DNA from: Pelotomaculum propionicicum
GTDB taxonomy: Bacteria; Bacillota; Desulfotomaculia; Desulfotomaculales; Pelotomaculaceae
Length of the DNA stretch: 64,000 bases
NCBI RefSeq assembly: GCF_004369225.1
Contig: NZ_QFFZ01000005.1
Coordinates: 86,879-150,878 of the forward strand
Reading direction: 5' to 3'
In this document: positions 38,652 to 49,700 of the stretch, in pieces
Numbering within the stretch: position 1 is the first letter of the stretch
Layout of the letters: every line of letters starts with the position of its first letter
Program-made: the position numbers and the translations under genes
The notes under the pieces: model-generated
What the model was told of the DNA's origin: nothing
Databases searched by the model: none
What the model saw: the letters and a program-made list of their open reading frames with translations, nothing else

Positions 38652-39575
38652 ATGAAACTTATCGAGCAGTATCTGGTGGATAAGCCCCAGCCATTAATCG
38701 GCGCGAAGACGATCCAGCTCATTGTTATGCGGGAAATCCTTGATTACACGGTGTTGAGAACCGAGGAAGACCGCCAGCTTAACACAGTGTATACACCGCT
38801 GTCAGTAAAAGAAGATAAGCCGACGCGCCGGGTGGCGTTTTTGGCCACCAAGCAAAAAGCCGCTGAGTCCCGGCAATTGGAGCAGATTCTAAGGACGGCC
38901 GCGGAAGAAGCGAAATTGTCTGTAACGGAGTGCTACCTGAAAGACAAACTTTGTATGAAATGCCCCCGGTGCGGGTTATATGGCGCTACCAGCACTGAGT
39001 CGGGGCAAAGTGACAGGGCCAATATAAAGCACCGTATTGAATATTCCACCGCTTTTTCATTGCTGCCTTATGAGAACATTGCCACGGTGACCACCTTTAA
39101 CGCCATCAATGACAAAAATATCACCACAGGGCAGGCATTGGGCAGCCGCTACGCAGTGGCGCCCGCCACCCTTTTCCCATCCATTGTCACTTTAAAAAGC
39201 GTAACATGGATTGAACTGGTGCAGGCGGTTAAAACGCTGCTGGCTTGCAAGAGTTATGGGGCGGAATCGAGGATTGGCGGCGATGTGAGGAACACCATTA
39301 TCGGTGTGACGGCGGGATGGGAAGAAGTAATCACCTCCCTGGAACTAACCTTAGAGCTTTATGATCGCCGGGATAAAATTACCCCCGCTGAGATCGCGGC
39401 GTTTATTAAGAGAGATTATGTGCCCAAAGCGGGAAACCCCGGCAAGGTAATTGTTTTGAAACCGGAGCAGACCGACGAACTTATCAAGGAATGCGTCAAT
39501 ACTGCGCTGGACAAGGGATTCCTGGAGAAAGCGTATAAAGACATCGGAGAGTACCGGGCCGTGCAGGTAGGTTAG
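38652..39575 (+). CDS. csc2: Type I-D backbone protein Cas7 (Csc2)
   Basis: 307 aa from the ATG at 38652 (GAGGAGGAATAAG upstream; an earlier in-frame ATG lies inside the previous gene). A zinc-type CMKCPRCGLYG segment at about 95-105 and the RAMP-like core with ITTGQALGSRYAVAPATLFPS match Csc2. Copies of it form the crRNA-binding backbone of the I-D complex. Confidence 0.88.
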   Translation: MKLIEQYLVDKPQPLIGAKTIQLIVMREILDYTVLRTEEDRQLNTVYTPLSVKEDKPTRRVAFLATKQKAAESRQLEQILRTAAEEAKLSVTECYLKDKLCMKCPRCGLYGATSTESGQSDRANIKHRIEYSTAFSLLPYENIATVTTFNAINDKNITTGQALGSRYAVAPATLFPSIVTLKSVTWIELVQAVKTLLACKSYGAESRIGGDVRNTIIGVTAGWEEVITSLELTLELYDRRDKITPAEIAAFIKRDYVPKAGNPGKVIVLKPEQTDELIKECVNTALDKGFLEKAYKDIGEYRAVQVG

Positions 39576-39587
39576 GAGGGCAAAGGG

Positions 39588-40313
39588 ATGCCAGACTCTA
39601 TCGATCTTGCTGAACACGGGATCAGGTTGTTTATTTGCCGCCTGTTTAACCATGATTACCTGTGGTTTTCATCTTATGAAGTGAGCAAAGTGTCTTCCAC
39701 CTATCCGGTTATTCATAATTACGCCCTTTCTTATTCACTTGCTGACTTTTCTTACGGTATTTACAGAGGTTCCACGCCTCGCTACGAGGAGGACTTGCCC
39801 GGCTTTCCTTTGTACGCCACCCCTGCGTACAGAGAAGAATACGATAAAAGCCGTCTTACTTACAATGCGGTCAATTCCCTGACCTTGCGTACGGATGATG
39901 CTCCACGGGGCATCAATTCACCGGGAATCGGCTGGCGGGTTTATTTGAACCCGGCGTGGGGAAAAGAGGATCGTTCAAAAAGCAGTTTTACCTGCTATGT
40001 TTTTACTTTTGACGGTTCGGTACCAAGGGGGGTAACCAGGTTGGGTAAAAAAGGTACGGCAGTGAGAGTAATTTGGGAGGAAATCACAGCGCCACAGGCC
40101 GTTTTTAGGAACAAAGCGATTCGCCCGGCCCATCCGGTCAACCCTCTGGATATTACCGGTCAAGTAGATAAATATGATCCTATAATGATTCCACCCCATA
40201 TGCTTTTTCGCACGGCGGAAATTAAAGGGGACTGGTTTTGTTTAAAAAAAGAGCACAGGGTGCATATTCCTGAAAGAGTAATGAAGCGGGTTTTTGGGGG
40301 CCAGGACAAGTGA
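39588..40313 (+). CDS. csc1: Type I-D Cas5 (Csc1)
   Basis: 241 aa. The start fits Csc1, which caps the 5' handle of the crRNA: HGIRLFICRLFNHDYLWFSSYEV with YALSYSLADFSYGIYRGSTPRYEEDLP. It lies 12 bp after csc2, and its stop overlaps the cas3 GTG by 4 bp (GTGA). Confidence 0.85.
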   Translation: MPDSIDLAEHGIRLFICRLFNHDYLWFSSYEVSKVSSTYPVIHNYALSYSLADFSYGIYRGSTPRYEEDLPGFPLYATPAYREEYDKSRLTYNAVNSLTLRTDDAPRGINSPGIGWRVYLNPAWGKEDRSKSSFTCYVFTFDGSVPRGVTRLGKKGTAVRVIWEEITAPQAVFRNKAIRPAHPVNPLDITGQVDKYDPIMIPPHMLFRTAEIKGDWFCLKKEHRVHIPERVMKRVFGGQDK

Positions 40314-42289
40314 AAACATTGCCATTGACGTTGCCGTTGGTGCAACATCCTCTGGTCCTGACGCCGCTGTACCATCATCAGGCTGTCATGCTTGATGAAT
40401 GGAGAAACCACAGCACTTTTCTGGTTGGAACCAAAACCGGCACCGGTAAAACCGCCGCGGCGCTCCTCCCAATTCTTAAATATAAAGAATCAGCGATTAT
40501 GGTTTACCCGACCAATGAACTCATTCGCAACCAGGTTGCCGGTGTAGCAAACATCGCCAGACTGGAAGGCCTAAACCCGTGTATCTATGATCCTGAAACA
40601 ACAAAAGAAGAGTTCGGGAAGGCAGATGTTTTGCTTGTTCATGTCGACGCCGCTGCCCTGGAAAAATGGGGAAGAGAAAAAGGGTGGGGAAGCAAGTGGA
40701 AGGTTTTAAACCGGCTGCTGGAAAGCAATAAAACTAAAATTATTTTTACAAACCCAGATATATTATTCCTGATTTTTGCCCTTCGCTACCGGGGGGAAGC
40801 GCTGGCTGCCCTTCATGGCTACCCGACCCTGGTGCTTGATGAGTTTCACCTGTATCAAGGGGTTGAATTTGCCCATGCCTTGTTTATGGTCCATTTGGCG
40901 AGACACATTGGAATGTTTGAAAGGGTGGTGCTTCTGAGTGCCACACCTGATCCGGAGGTAAAAAAGGTCGTAAGAGATTTTTTTGCCCCGCTGGAAATTG
41001 ATTTTTCTACCCGGTCAAGATATGTCGGTGAAGAGAAAAGAACGGCTGTCCATGAGGTCGAAATCATCCCATGCCCCACCGGGACGGATCCCGTGGAAAC
41101 AGCGGTTGGCACCATTCTTTCACTGAGAGAAAAGTTAATTGAATTGGGCAAGAAGGAAAACGAGCCGGATTATATTCCGGCGGTGGTAGTGCTGAACTCG
41201 GTAGTTAACGCTATTCGACTGGAAGACCGTCTGGTGGAAGAAGGCTTTTCTAGGGATGAGTTGTTGATCGTTAGAGGGCTTTCTCAACGTGATATCCGGC
41301 AAAAGCGGCCGGAGCATCTCCTGGTTATCGGCACATCTGCGATAGAAGTGGGTGTGGATTTTAAATGTGATTACCTGGTGTTTGAGGCTTTTGAAGCCCC
41401 CTCGTTTATGCAGCGCTTCGGCCGGGTAGGCCGCCACAGGCCGGGGACGGCTTACGTCATATGTCCGGAAAATGTCAGGTCCGGTATTGAAGGATTGGAT
41501 ACGGAAGTTACCAGAGATGAATTTGAAACAAAAGTATACGACTGGTATGTAACTCCAGAGTTCAGGCCATGGTTTATTAATACTTGGGGCGGGCTCATAA
41601 CGGTATATGCCCTTATCAATAATATTATTTCAAAGATTCAGGAGGACTATCAAGGAAGCCCTGAAAACATTTTGGTGATAAAAAACAAACTGGAAGATAT
41701 AGCGGAAAAATATGCGGAGAAAATTCACTGCGAGAGGCTTTTAGCATCTATAAGAAGCCAGTTTGCAAAGGCTGGGCAAGGTATCAAAGAATATAGATGG
41801 CTTAAGGTATACCAGGAACTGAGCACTTTTCGTACATCGCTGCCCAGTATTCCTGTTTACGATTATGCGGAAAAAATAAGAAGAGGCGAACAATATGCGT
41901 CATATAATGTTGATTTGATTCCGTTGTTACGCAGGTCGGAGGGGCTTATGTTCGATCCAAGGCTTGGGATGGTAACGGTTAAAGGCTATGGGAAATATAA
42001 AAAAGTTTCGGTAATTGGGATTAGTTCTTATTTGGGTAGCTATGGGAGGTTTTTTCAAACCATTAATTTCCCAGAGCTTTCAATAATTCAAAACGACCAT
42101 TGTACTCCGGTTTCTCATATCATGACACTTAAAAACCACATTTTTACTATTGTTCCCAAAGACTTGGTTGAAGTTGACTGGAGATTACCTGTCTTACACT
42201 GTGGCCAATCTTTGATAGCTTTTGATGGGGCTGCGTTGCTTCTTAATGAGTTGTATCTTAGAAGTAAGAATAGATTTAAAACTAATTAA
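40310..42289 (+). CDS. cas3: Type I-D Cas3 helicase without HD domain
   Basis: 659 aa from GTG 40310. Superfamily 2 helicase motifs: I, GTKTGTGKTAAALLP (about 40-54); II, LVLDEFHLYQG (DEFH in place of DEAH); III, LLSATPDP; then GTSAIEVGVDF and QRFGRVGRH. There is no HD nuclease domain, which in this subtype is on Cas10d. It unwinds target DNA after R-loop formation. Its stop codon is followed at once by a degenerate CRISPR repeat end. Confidence 0.9.
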   Translation: MKTLPLTLPLVQHPLVLTPLYHHQAVMLDEWRNHSTFLVGTKTGTGKTAAALLPILKYKESAIMVYPTNELIRNQVAGVANIARLEGLNPCIYDPETTKEEFGKADVLLVHVDAAALEKWGREKGWGSKWKVLNRLLESNKTKIIFTNPDILFLIFALRYRGEALAALHGYPTLVLDEFHLYQGVEFAHALFMVHLARHIGMFERVVLLSATPDPEVKKVVRDFFAPLEIDFSTRSRYVGEEKRTAVHEVEIIPCPTGTDPVETAVGTILSLREKLIELGKKENEPDYIPAVVVLNSVVNAIRLEDRLVEEGFSRDELLIVRGLSQRDIRQKRPEHLLVIGTSAIEVGVDFKCDYLVFEAFEAPSFMQRFGRVGRHRPGTAYVICPENVRSGIEGLDTEVTRDEFETKVYDWYVTPEFRPWFINTWGGLITVYALINNIISKIQEDYQGSPENILVIKNKLEDIAEKYAEKIHCERLLASIRSQFAKAGQGIKEYRWLKVYQELSTFRTSLPSIPVYDYAEKIRRGEQYASYNVDLIPLLRRSEGLMFDPRLGMVTVKGYGKYKKVSVIGISSYLGSYGRFFQTINFPELSIIQNDHCTPVSHIMTLKNHIFTIVPKDLVEVDWRLPVLHCGQSLIAFDGAALLLNELYLRSKNRFKTN

Positions 42290-42290
42290 T

Positions 42291-42376
42291 GGGACTGAAA
42301 GGGTGGTGGTTTGCGCCCAGTTCACGGCCGGCTGCCGCCGTTGCACTGTAAAACCCGATAACAAGGGGACTGAAAG
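42291..42376 (+). repeat. Decayed CRISPR mini-array directly after cas3
   Basis: 42340-42376 is a 37-nt copy of the array repeat found at 63 kb: GTTGCACTG, then a changed centre, then CCCGATAACAAGGGG and ACTGAAAG. It differs only at position 4 and in a 5-nt block at positions 10-14. Upstream, 42291-42301 (GGGACTGAAAG) is the 3' end of another repeat, 2 bp after the cas3 stop, giving a spacer-like 38 nt between. AGTTCACGGCCGG at 42319-42331 matches the last leader bases of the 63-kb array (AGTTCACGGTCGG, 12 of 13). Confidence 0.85.
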
Positions 42377-42496
42377 TTAGTCCTTGCGGTAAAATGCTCG
42401 AATTTTGATCTCTACTAATAAGTACCCGCAGGATGTAGTATTTATGAGTGAGAATATTTAAAGTAAAATATATATTCCAACCAGGGAGTGACTGGC

Positions 42497-44431
42497 ATGA
42501 AAAGTATCAACGACTACGTTAAAGACCTCTCCCACCAGGATGTGCAGGTAAGAAGGCACGCTGTTATTCAGTTGCGCTACTTCGGCCCGGAGGCCGCGCC
42601 GCACTTGCGGGCAGTTGTCGGTAAAGACAGCGATCCCTTTGTGCTGGCCGGAGCCATAAACTCTCTGGGTTGGCTAAACGATATGGAGTGCGTAGATGAT
42701 CTGCTGCAGGTCTTGTTTCAGGGAAGTGAATTCTGTGCTGAGGATGCTGCCTATGTACTGGGAGAGCTTGGCGACGAGTCTGTGCGCGAGCGCCTATTGG
42801 AAGCGGTACGTACCCCCGGGCAGAGGAACCGCCGGCATATATTAAGAGCGATGGGGGCTTTTCCCGGGGGAGGCGTGGAGGAAGCGCTCATGAAGACACT
42901 GGCCGAAGTGGGGAAAGAAGATATCGAGGAGGCGGTCGCCTGTGCCGAGGCGTTGGCCGAGCTGCAATATTACCGGGCAGTGCCGGAAATTATTGAACTG
43001 TACAATGATAATGTTGTTAATGATGATGATGTAGCGGATGATTTGATAAGTTGCCTGGCGGCGCTGCTGGGTGAGCCGCGTTTACTTACAGGCATAGGCG
43101 CCTTTGAGATTGCAAGTATAGCCGGGCCGGTCTTTGACAGCCTTTTTGACGGCGAAGAGAAGAGCGAACCGGCTACACGGAAGGCTTTTTATAATAAGTC
43201 TTCCCGTCGACTATGCAAATTGGTCAAGGAGCCTCTTATGAAGGCAGCGGTAAGCGCTTGCACCGAGGTGGGCATTCTGGGCAGGAACGATGAGATAAGT
43301 GAGGAAGAACTCCTGGACAAGCTCGTGGAAACCAGGCTGGGCGCTTGCCTGTATTTCATCGACTACCTGAGAAAGAAAGGCACACCGGAAAAAAGCAACC
43401 GCTTCGGAATGTTGAGAGAAGAACAGCAGCTTGTCCTGTGCGCTGTTATCGCGGCTCTGCGGGAGTTGGACAGGCTGAAGATGGAAGCGAGAGGAGAACT
43501 GGACCAGGTCGCTTATCTTGTGGAGGAACTGCACTTAAGGTACACGTCAACGCCGCGCCGGTTGATTAAAGAGGTCGCCGGATTCGGCGAGCGGGCAGTG
43601 CTGCCGCTCGCGGAACGCATAGTAACTTTTATAGAAACTTCTGAGGGCGCGTATCCAGGCTGGTGCCTGGCCGAAACGCTCGGCCTTATCGGGACGCCTG
43701 GCGCGGTAGATGGCCTGCTTGGAACTTTTTCAGATGTGGAGATAGAGGAAGAGTGTACAACTTCAGCGTTTTCAGTACAGAACGCCCTGGCCCGTTGCGG
43801 GGTAGCGGCTGTCGACCGGATTATCAATTATATCCAGTCACTGGAAGGAAACGGAGGCTGTGTGGAAGGCGGCTGCAACTGCGGGGAAGAGCCATCCTTT
43901 GATTCGGGCGACGAGCATATTTATGACCCCTGGCCCGGTATTTTTGCTTGCGGCGCTCTGGCAAAAATACGCCACCCGAAGTCTTTTGAATTTCTCCTGG
44001 GCCGCCTGACCCACTATAATGAGGACGTGCGACGGATGACGCTGGAACAACTGCAAGAATACGGCGATCCGGAAGCTATCTTTATGGTGCGCCGGCTTCT
44101 GGACGACGAGTCCGAAGGAGTGGCTTACGCAGCCAGGAAGGCTCTGGTTGAGCTCTGTGACGCCAACGGGATAAAAATGGAGGGACTGGATAAAATACGG
44201 GATGAGTTGGATGAAGATCATTTGTTTGAAGACTACTTTGATGTCTTGGAAGATGAGGAAGAATGGTCACCGGATGAGTTCTCTTTCGATTACAAAGGGA
44301 ATAGGGTAGTCTTTCATGATCTTGAACTAAAATCTGAACCGCTGGTAAAGCCGCCCAAGACCGGCCGCAACGAGCCCTGCCCCTGCGGCAGCGGAAAAAA
44401 GTACAAAAAGTGCTGCGGAAAAGATCACTGA
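42497..44431 (+). CDS. HEAT-repeat protein with C-terminal SEC-C zinc motif
   Basis: 644 aa from the ATG at 42497 (AGGGAG 8 nt upstream). Several HEAT-like helical repeats ([20 protein letters not shown]-type units, [20 protein letters not shown]) run through the whole protein, with an acidic stretch near residue 590. The end is [17 protein letters not shown], a SEC-C motif that binds zinc and often targets partners such as SecB-like or ribosomal proteins. The function is unknown. It lies between the I-D operon and the Wadjet operon, separated from both by 200 bp gaps. Confidence 0.75.
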   Translation: MKSINDYVKDLSHQDVQVRRHAVIQLRYFGPEAAPHLRAVVGKDSDPFVLAGAINSLGWLNDMECVDDLLQVLFQGSEFCAEDAAYVLGELGDESVRERLLEAVRTPGQRNRRHILRAMGAFPGGGVEEALMKTLAEVGKEDIEEAVACAEALAELQYYRAVPEIIELYNDNVVNDDDVADDLISCLAALLGEPRLLTGIGAFEIASIAGPVFDSLFDGEEKSEPATRKAFYNKSSRRLCKLVKEPLMKAAVSACTEVGILGRNDEISEEELLDKLVETRLGACLYFIDYLRKKGTPEKSNRFGMLREEQQLVLCAVIAALRELDRLKMEARGELDQVAYLVEELHLRYTSTPRRLIKEVAGFGERAVLPLAERIVTFIETSEGAYPGWCLAETLGLIGTPGAVDGLLGTFSDVEIEEECTTSAFSVQNALARCGVAAVDRIINYIQSLEGNGGCVEGGCNCGEEPSFDSGDEHIYDPWPGIFACGALAKIRHPKSFEFLLGRLTHYNEDVRRMTLEQLQEYGDPEAIFMVRRLLDDESEGVAYAARKALVELCDANGIKMEGLDKIRDELDEDHLFEDYFDVLEDEEEWSPDEFSFDYKGNRVVFHDLELKSEPLVKPPKTGRNEPCPCGSGKKYKKCCGKDH

Positions 44432-44645
44432 AAATAAATTATTTATCCTTTTGTGTAACAATTCCGGTGCCCACGGGTTTGGTTCAGGGTGTTTCAAAAG
44501 CACTAAAGGTGTGAAGTATTATGTAATAAAAGGAAGGTTAAAGCAGTCAAAATAGAGGATATTGGAGATATTTAAAAGAACATTTAAGTAAATTTTAATT
44601 ATCAGCCATTAATTTTACCGAATTCTATGCGCGGGTGTTGACGTT

Positions 44646-46091
44646 ATGAACCTCTTTTCAGTTGTCCCGGACCGTTTTTTCAGTGTTCTCGCCAGTCCAT
44701 TAAAAGAGCACTACGCGGGGATCCTGTTTAGAATCTACGACCAGTACCTGCTGACCAGCCTGGGTATGGAGCGGGACGTGGTAGTCGACGTCATCGTCGA
44801 TTATATTGAAGAATACTGGGAGGAAAACGGCCAGTTCGCCGGCGCCCTGGAGGACGAGATCTGGGAGGAATCGCTGGACAACCTCTCCGGCTCGAGGGAG
44901 CGGGCGGCCTTTGTCCTGCGCAGATTGGAGGCTTGCGGCTGGCTGACGACCGAAACCTACAGCAACTACAGGCAGTACGTCAACATCAACGACTACGCCA
45001 TTAAAATACTCGACACTCTGGACAAGATCCGTAAAAACCGCCAGGCCGAGTACCAAGGCTTCGTTTACGCCACCTACACACTGCTGTATTCGGAGGAAGT
45101 GAACCGGCAGGCCAACCTGGCTCTGGAAAAGGCTTACGAGCAGACCGAACTGCTGCTGAACGGCCTGAAGACATTAAATCACAACATCAAGCGCTACATT
45201 GAGCGGGTGCTGGCTGAAAAGCAGCCGAAGGACATACTTAGAATCCACTTCGAAGACTACAAGCAGGAAATCATCGACCGCAGCTACCACCGCCTGAAGA
45301 CGTCGGACAACGTCTCCCGCTACCGCCCCAAGATTATCAAGAGGATCAGCGAATGGTACAACGACCCGGCCTGGGTGGCGGCCACCGCCGGGCTGGACGT
45401 AAAAAGGGGCCGCTACCCCGATCGCAGCACAGCGGAAATGGAGACATATTCGCGCCTGGACTACATACGCCAGGCCTACACAGAGATGGACGAGTTGCTG
45501 GAAGAGATCGACCGCCGCAACAGCCAGTACGCCAACGCTTCATTCCTGCAGTTAAAGTATATTCTCAATTCCAGCAAGGATGTGGAGGGCCAGTTGATGG
45601 AGTCGCTCAAGTACCTGGCCGGGCTGCTCAGGGAGGAAGGCTACCGCCGGGACCAAGGCCTGCCGGGAGATTTCGGCAGGCTGTTCAGCCTCTTCTCACA
45701 GTCGTATGTCGACTACTATTCTCTTTATAACGCCAGGGAAGCAGCCAGGAGCCACACGCCCGCCGCTTTCCGGGAACTGGCCGGGCCGGGCGGGGAAGAG
45801 CGCCGGAAAGCCCTGCGCAAGTACCGGGAAAAAATGGCCCGGCGCATGACCAGGGAAAGGATAAACGCATTCGTTTTGGAAAAGCTGGGCGGCAAAGATT
45901 CCATTCGCGCCCGCGAAATGGGAGTTGAAGAGTTGGAGGATTTTTTAAAGCTCATCTATGCCGCCGCCTATGGCAATTCACGCCTGGTCAATTACCGGGT
46001 CGACTTCAATACCGGCACGCGGGTGAGCAGTGGTAACGGGCGCTTTGAGTTTAAAGACGCGCTTTTTTTACGGCGCCGGCCCCGGCCGTAA
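44646..46091 (+). CDS. jetA: Wadjet anti-plasmid system protein JetA
   Basis: 481 aa, kleisin-like subunit of the SMC-type Wadjet complex (DUF5716 family). It starts MNLFSVVPDRFFSVLASPLKEHYAGIL in family style and is rich in helices. A winged-helix-like part lies near residues 60-120. JetA bridges the JetC dimer. First gene of four in the canonical jetA-B-C-D order. Confidence 0.9.
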   Translation: MNLFSVVPDRFFSVLASPLKEHYAGILFRIYDQYLLTSLGMERDVVVDVIVDYIEEYWEENGQFAGALEDEIWEESLDNLSGSRERAAFVLRRLEACGWLTTETYSNYRQYVNINDYAIKILDTLDKIRKNRQAEYQGFVYATYTLLYSEEVNRQANLALEKAYEQTELLLNGLKTLNHNIKRYIERVLAEKQPKDILRIHFEDYKQEIIDRSYHRLKTSDNVSRYRPKIIKRISEWYNDPAWVAATAGLDVKRGRYPDRSTAEMETYSRLDYIRQAYTEMDELLEEIDRRNSQYANASFLQLKYILNSSKDVEGQLMESLKYLAGLLREEGYRRDQGLPGDFGRLFSLFSQSYVDYYSLYNAREAARSHTPAAFRELAGPGGEERRKALRKYREKMARRMTRERINAFVLEKLGGKDSIRAREMGVEELEDFLKLIYAAAYGNSRLVNYRVDFNTGTRVSSGNGRFEFKDALFLRRRPRP

Positions 46092-46117
46092 AATCTTAAA
46101 GGAAGGAAACGTGAGCC

Positions 46118-46756
46118 GTGCATCCCTGGGAGCGCTTTGAGCAGATGAGCGTCAAGGAGCGGGACGAGTTCGCCAGGATAGTCAATAAACTGCTGGCCAG
46201 CACTTTCATCACCCGCAGAAATGAGGAGAATAAGAAGGATTACTACTTTATTGAACGCAACGAGGAGCTTTTCCGCCAGTATTTGCGACTGGCCGGCTGG
46301 ACCCTGACGGGCGACCGCAGTTACAGCGTCTACCAGGCGGTGAGCGACTTTCCGGCGAACCGCCTCCACTTGAGGCTGGAAGAGTCTATCATCCTGCTCA
46401 TTATCAGGCTTTGTTACGAAGAAAAGCGCAAGGAAATAAACCTCACCGACAACATCCTGCTAAAAGTCAGGGAAATCCAGGACAAGTACGCGGCGCTGAA
46501 AATCCGGGCAAGGCCCATAGACAAGAAAAGCCTGAGGGAGGCCGTCAGCCTTTTCAAGCGCTTCAACATCCTGCAGCCGCTGGACGGCGACGTCACGGAT
46601 CCCGAGTGCCGCCTGGAGGTCTACCCGACCGTCCTTTTTGCCGTGCGGGTGGACGACCTGCGCAGCGTTTACGACAAGCTGGAAAGTTACCGCAACGACA
46701 GTTCCCCCGGAGAGGAGGACGAGGAGCCGGACAATGAAAGAATTGACCAGAATTAA
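46118..46756 (+). CDS. jetB: Wadjet protein JetB
   Basis: 212 aa from GTG 46118 (GGAAGG upstream), DUF4194 family, KITE-like subunit. EDESIILLIIRLCYEEKRKEINL-type and FNILQPLDGDV segments match. The C-terminal tail is acidic. The last 23 bp overlap jetC. Confidence 0.88.
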   Translation: MHPWERFEQMSVKERDEFARIVNKLLASTFITRRNEENKKDYYFIERNEELFRQYLRLAGWTLTGDRSYSVYQAVSDFPANRLHLRLEESIILLIIRLCYEEKRKEINLTDNILLKVREIQDKYAALKIRARPIDKKSLREAVSLFKRFNILQPLDGDVTDPECRLEVYPTVLFAVRVDDLRSVYDKLESYRNDSSPGEEDEEPDNERIDQN

Positions 46757-49700
46757 GCTGATCAACTGGCATTACTTTGAGAACGTGACCATCGAGATCA
46801 AAGGCAGCGCGCTGATTACCGGCGACAACGGGGTCGGCAAGTCGACTATTCTGGACGCCATTCAATACGTGCTGGTGGCAGACCTGCGCAAGGTCAAATT
46901 CAACATATCCGCTTTTGAAGAAACGAAGCGGGACCTGGCCGGCTACATCCGCTGCAAGACCGGCAGCGACACGGAGGGAGGCCTGCGCAGCCTGCGCAGC
47001 GGAGATATTACCTCCTATGTGGCGCTGGAGTTCTATGACGGCGTCAAGCGGCGTTACTTCCTGCTGGGCGTGGCCGTTGACTCTTACTCCGACGGCCGCA
47101 CCTGGGACAGCAAGTTCTTCAAGGTGGAGGACTGCCGCCTGGAGGACAGCCTCTTCCTGGCCGGCAGGCGCCCCCGCAACATCCGCGAGCTGAAAACGGC
47201 GCTCAAGGAATACAAGTCCAGGTTTTACGCCACAGTGGAGGAGTACCAGAACGACCTCCTGGTCAAGCTCGGCAACCTGCGCAGCGACCGCTTCTTCCAC
47301 CTGCTGGTCAAGGCCATCTCTTTCAAGCCGATTACCGACATCCGCCAATTCGTGTATTCATACGTTCTGGAGGAAAAACACGTCAACATTGAGGTGATGA
47401 AGGAAAACCTCCAGCGCTACAGGGAATACAGCGACCTGGCCGCCCGCACCAGGGAGAAGCTGGAGTTCCTGGCGGGCATTATTGATAAAAACAATGAGAT
47501 CGTAAAAGAACAGGAGAAAGTGCTGCTGCAGGAGTATCTGATCCGGCGCGGCGCCCGGGACCACGCTTGCGCGCTGCTGCGGGCCAACCTGGAGGAAATG
47601 GCGAAAAACGAACAGGAACTGCAAAGGGCCGGCGTAAAGCTGGAGAAGGCCCGCGAAAACGAAGATCGCAGCAAGAAGGAGTACGAGAGCTACCGGGATG
47701 CCCTGGCCGCCAATTCAGCATTTCAGCTGGTGGAACGGCTGAAAGGGGAAATCGGCAATTTAACGCGCGGGCGGGAGGAATTGCAAAAGCGGCAGACCTG
47801 GGTCAAGACGGCGTCCGCCGGCGAAATGGCCCGCCTGGAGCAGTTGCAGTCCGCGGGGGGCGGACTTCTTTCACCGGACGAAAAGATGAATTTGCGGGTG
47901 TTGGGCGGATTCTTCCGCAACCTGGCTGAAGGGCGCCTGCCGGAGGCCGGGGAGAGCGCGGCTGTTGAAGGGCGGCCTTTTCAAGCGCAACTGGCCGGCG
48001 GCCGGGATGTCCTGGAAAAGCTGGAGCAACGCTTGAGCAGCCGTATCTGGGAAGCCGGGCTGCGCCAAAGGGAACTGGGTGAGGAGGAAGAAGTAATTAA
48101 TGACGAATTGGCCGGCCTGCACAATAAAAAACATAAATATGACCAAAAAGTAAGAGAACTTCGAGACTTAATTTCAGAAAGATTTCAAAAAGAAAAAGGG
48201 CTTACAGTTGAGCCCAAAGTGCTCTGTGAACTCCTCGAAGTGCCGGACGAAAAGTGGCAGGACGCCGTGGAAGGCTGGCTCAACACCCAGCGCTTCGACC
48301 TGATCGTCGAACCGGAGCACTTTGACTTTGCCCTTTCCGTTTACGAAAGATACAAAAAAGAGCGGCGTATCTCCGGCGTGGGACTGGTCAACACGGCCAG
48401 GGTGGTGAGCTTCCTTGACAGAATGGAACCCGGCTGCCTGGCGGAAGAAGTGCGCTCGGAGAACCGCTACGCCCTGGCCTATGTCAGGCAACTGATGGGC
48501 AACGTGATCAAGTGCGAGAGCGAGCGGCAGCTCAAGCAGCACCGCCGCGCCATAACGCCCACCTGTATGACGTACGTCAACAACACTGCCAGGCAGATCA
48601 AATTTGAAGTTTATGAAACGCCCTTTATCGGAGAGCGCGCCTACGCACGTCAGATTTCCCGCAAAGAGTCCAGCCTGGCCCGGGTAAAGGCGGAACTTGA
48701 AGAGTTAAGCTGCGAAGTGACGGGACTCGAAAGCCTGCGCTCGCTCTGCTCCGTCAGGGACGGCCGCTACGTCCTGCTGCAGGAGAGGCTGGGCGTCTTC
48801 GGCGATCTGACTGCCGCGGAAAAACTGCTTGACGACAAGAAAAGGGAACTGGCGGCGGTGGACACCTCCGGCTTCGCCGGAATCCAGGTGCGGATGGAAG
48901 CGCTGAAGAACCGCATGGAGAACCTGCGCCAAAAGATTGAAGGGTATATAGCGAAACAGGCGGAATTGAAAACAGCCATCGAAAGCCTGCAGCAGAACCG
49001 TCTTGTTCTTGAGCGGGAGGCTGCCGGAGCGGAGGCTGCGCTGGCGGAGTTTGCGGCCGGCCATCCTGAAATAGTTGAGAAAGGCGCCCCGCGCTATGAG
49101 AAGGAGCTGCGCCGCCGCACGCCGGATAATATCGCGGCCAGTTTCCTGCACAACCAGAAAAGCCTGGAGGGCCTGATTGCCAACAAGCGAAACGAGCTTG
49201 TCGCTTTAAAGGTCAAATACAACAGTGACTATCACTTTGGCGGCAGGGCGGAGGCTGAAGAAATCGCGGAATACCTGCGTGAGCACAAAAAGCTGGCCGA
49301 AAGCGAACTGCCCGAGTACGAGGAAAGAATCAACCAGGCCAAGCGCGAGGCCGAGCAGGAGTTTAAGGAGCATTTTATCCACAAGCTCAGGGAGAACGTG
49401 GAAAATGCCAGGACCGAGTTTAATTTCCTGAATGACGCGCTGAAAAACGTGTCCTTCGGCAGCGACAGCTACCGCTTCCTGGTTGAGCCTTCGGTCCGCC
49501 ACCGCCGCTTTTACGAGATGATTATGGACACCGAACTGGTGGAGGGAGGGGTTTCCCTCTTTGATTCCATCTTCCAGGAAAGGCACCGGGAGGCTATGGA
49601 CGACCTGTTCGACAAAATAGTCAACACACCGGCTGAGCAGCTGCCGGAAAATGTGGCCGTTTACACCGACTACAGGACTTTCCTGGACTACGATATCAAA

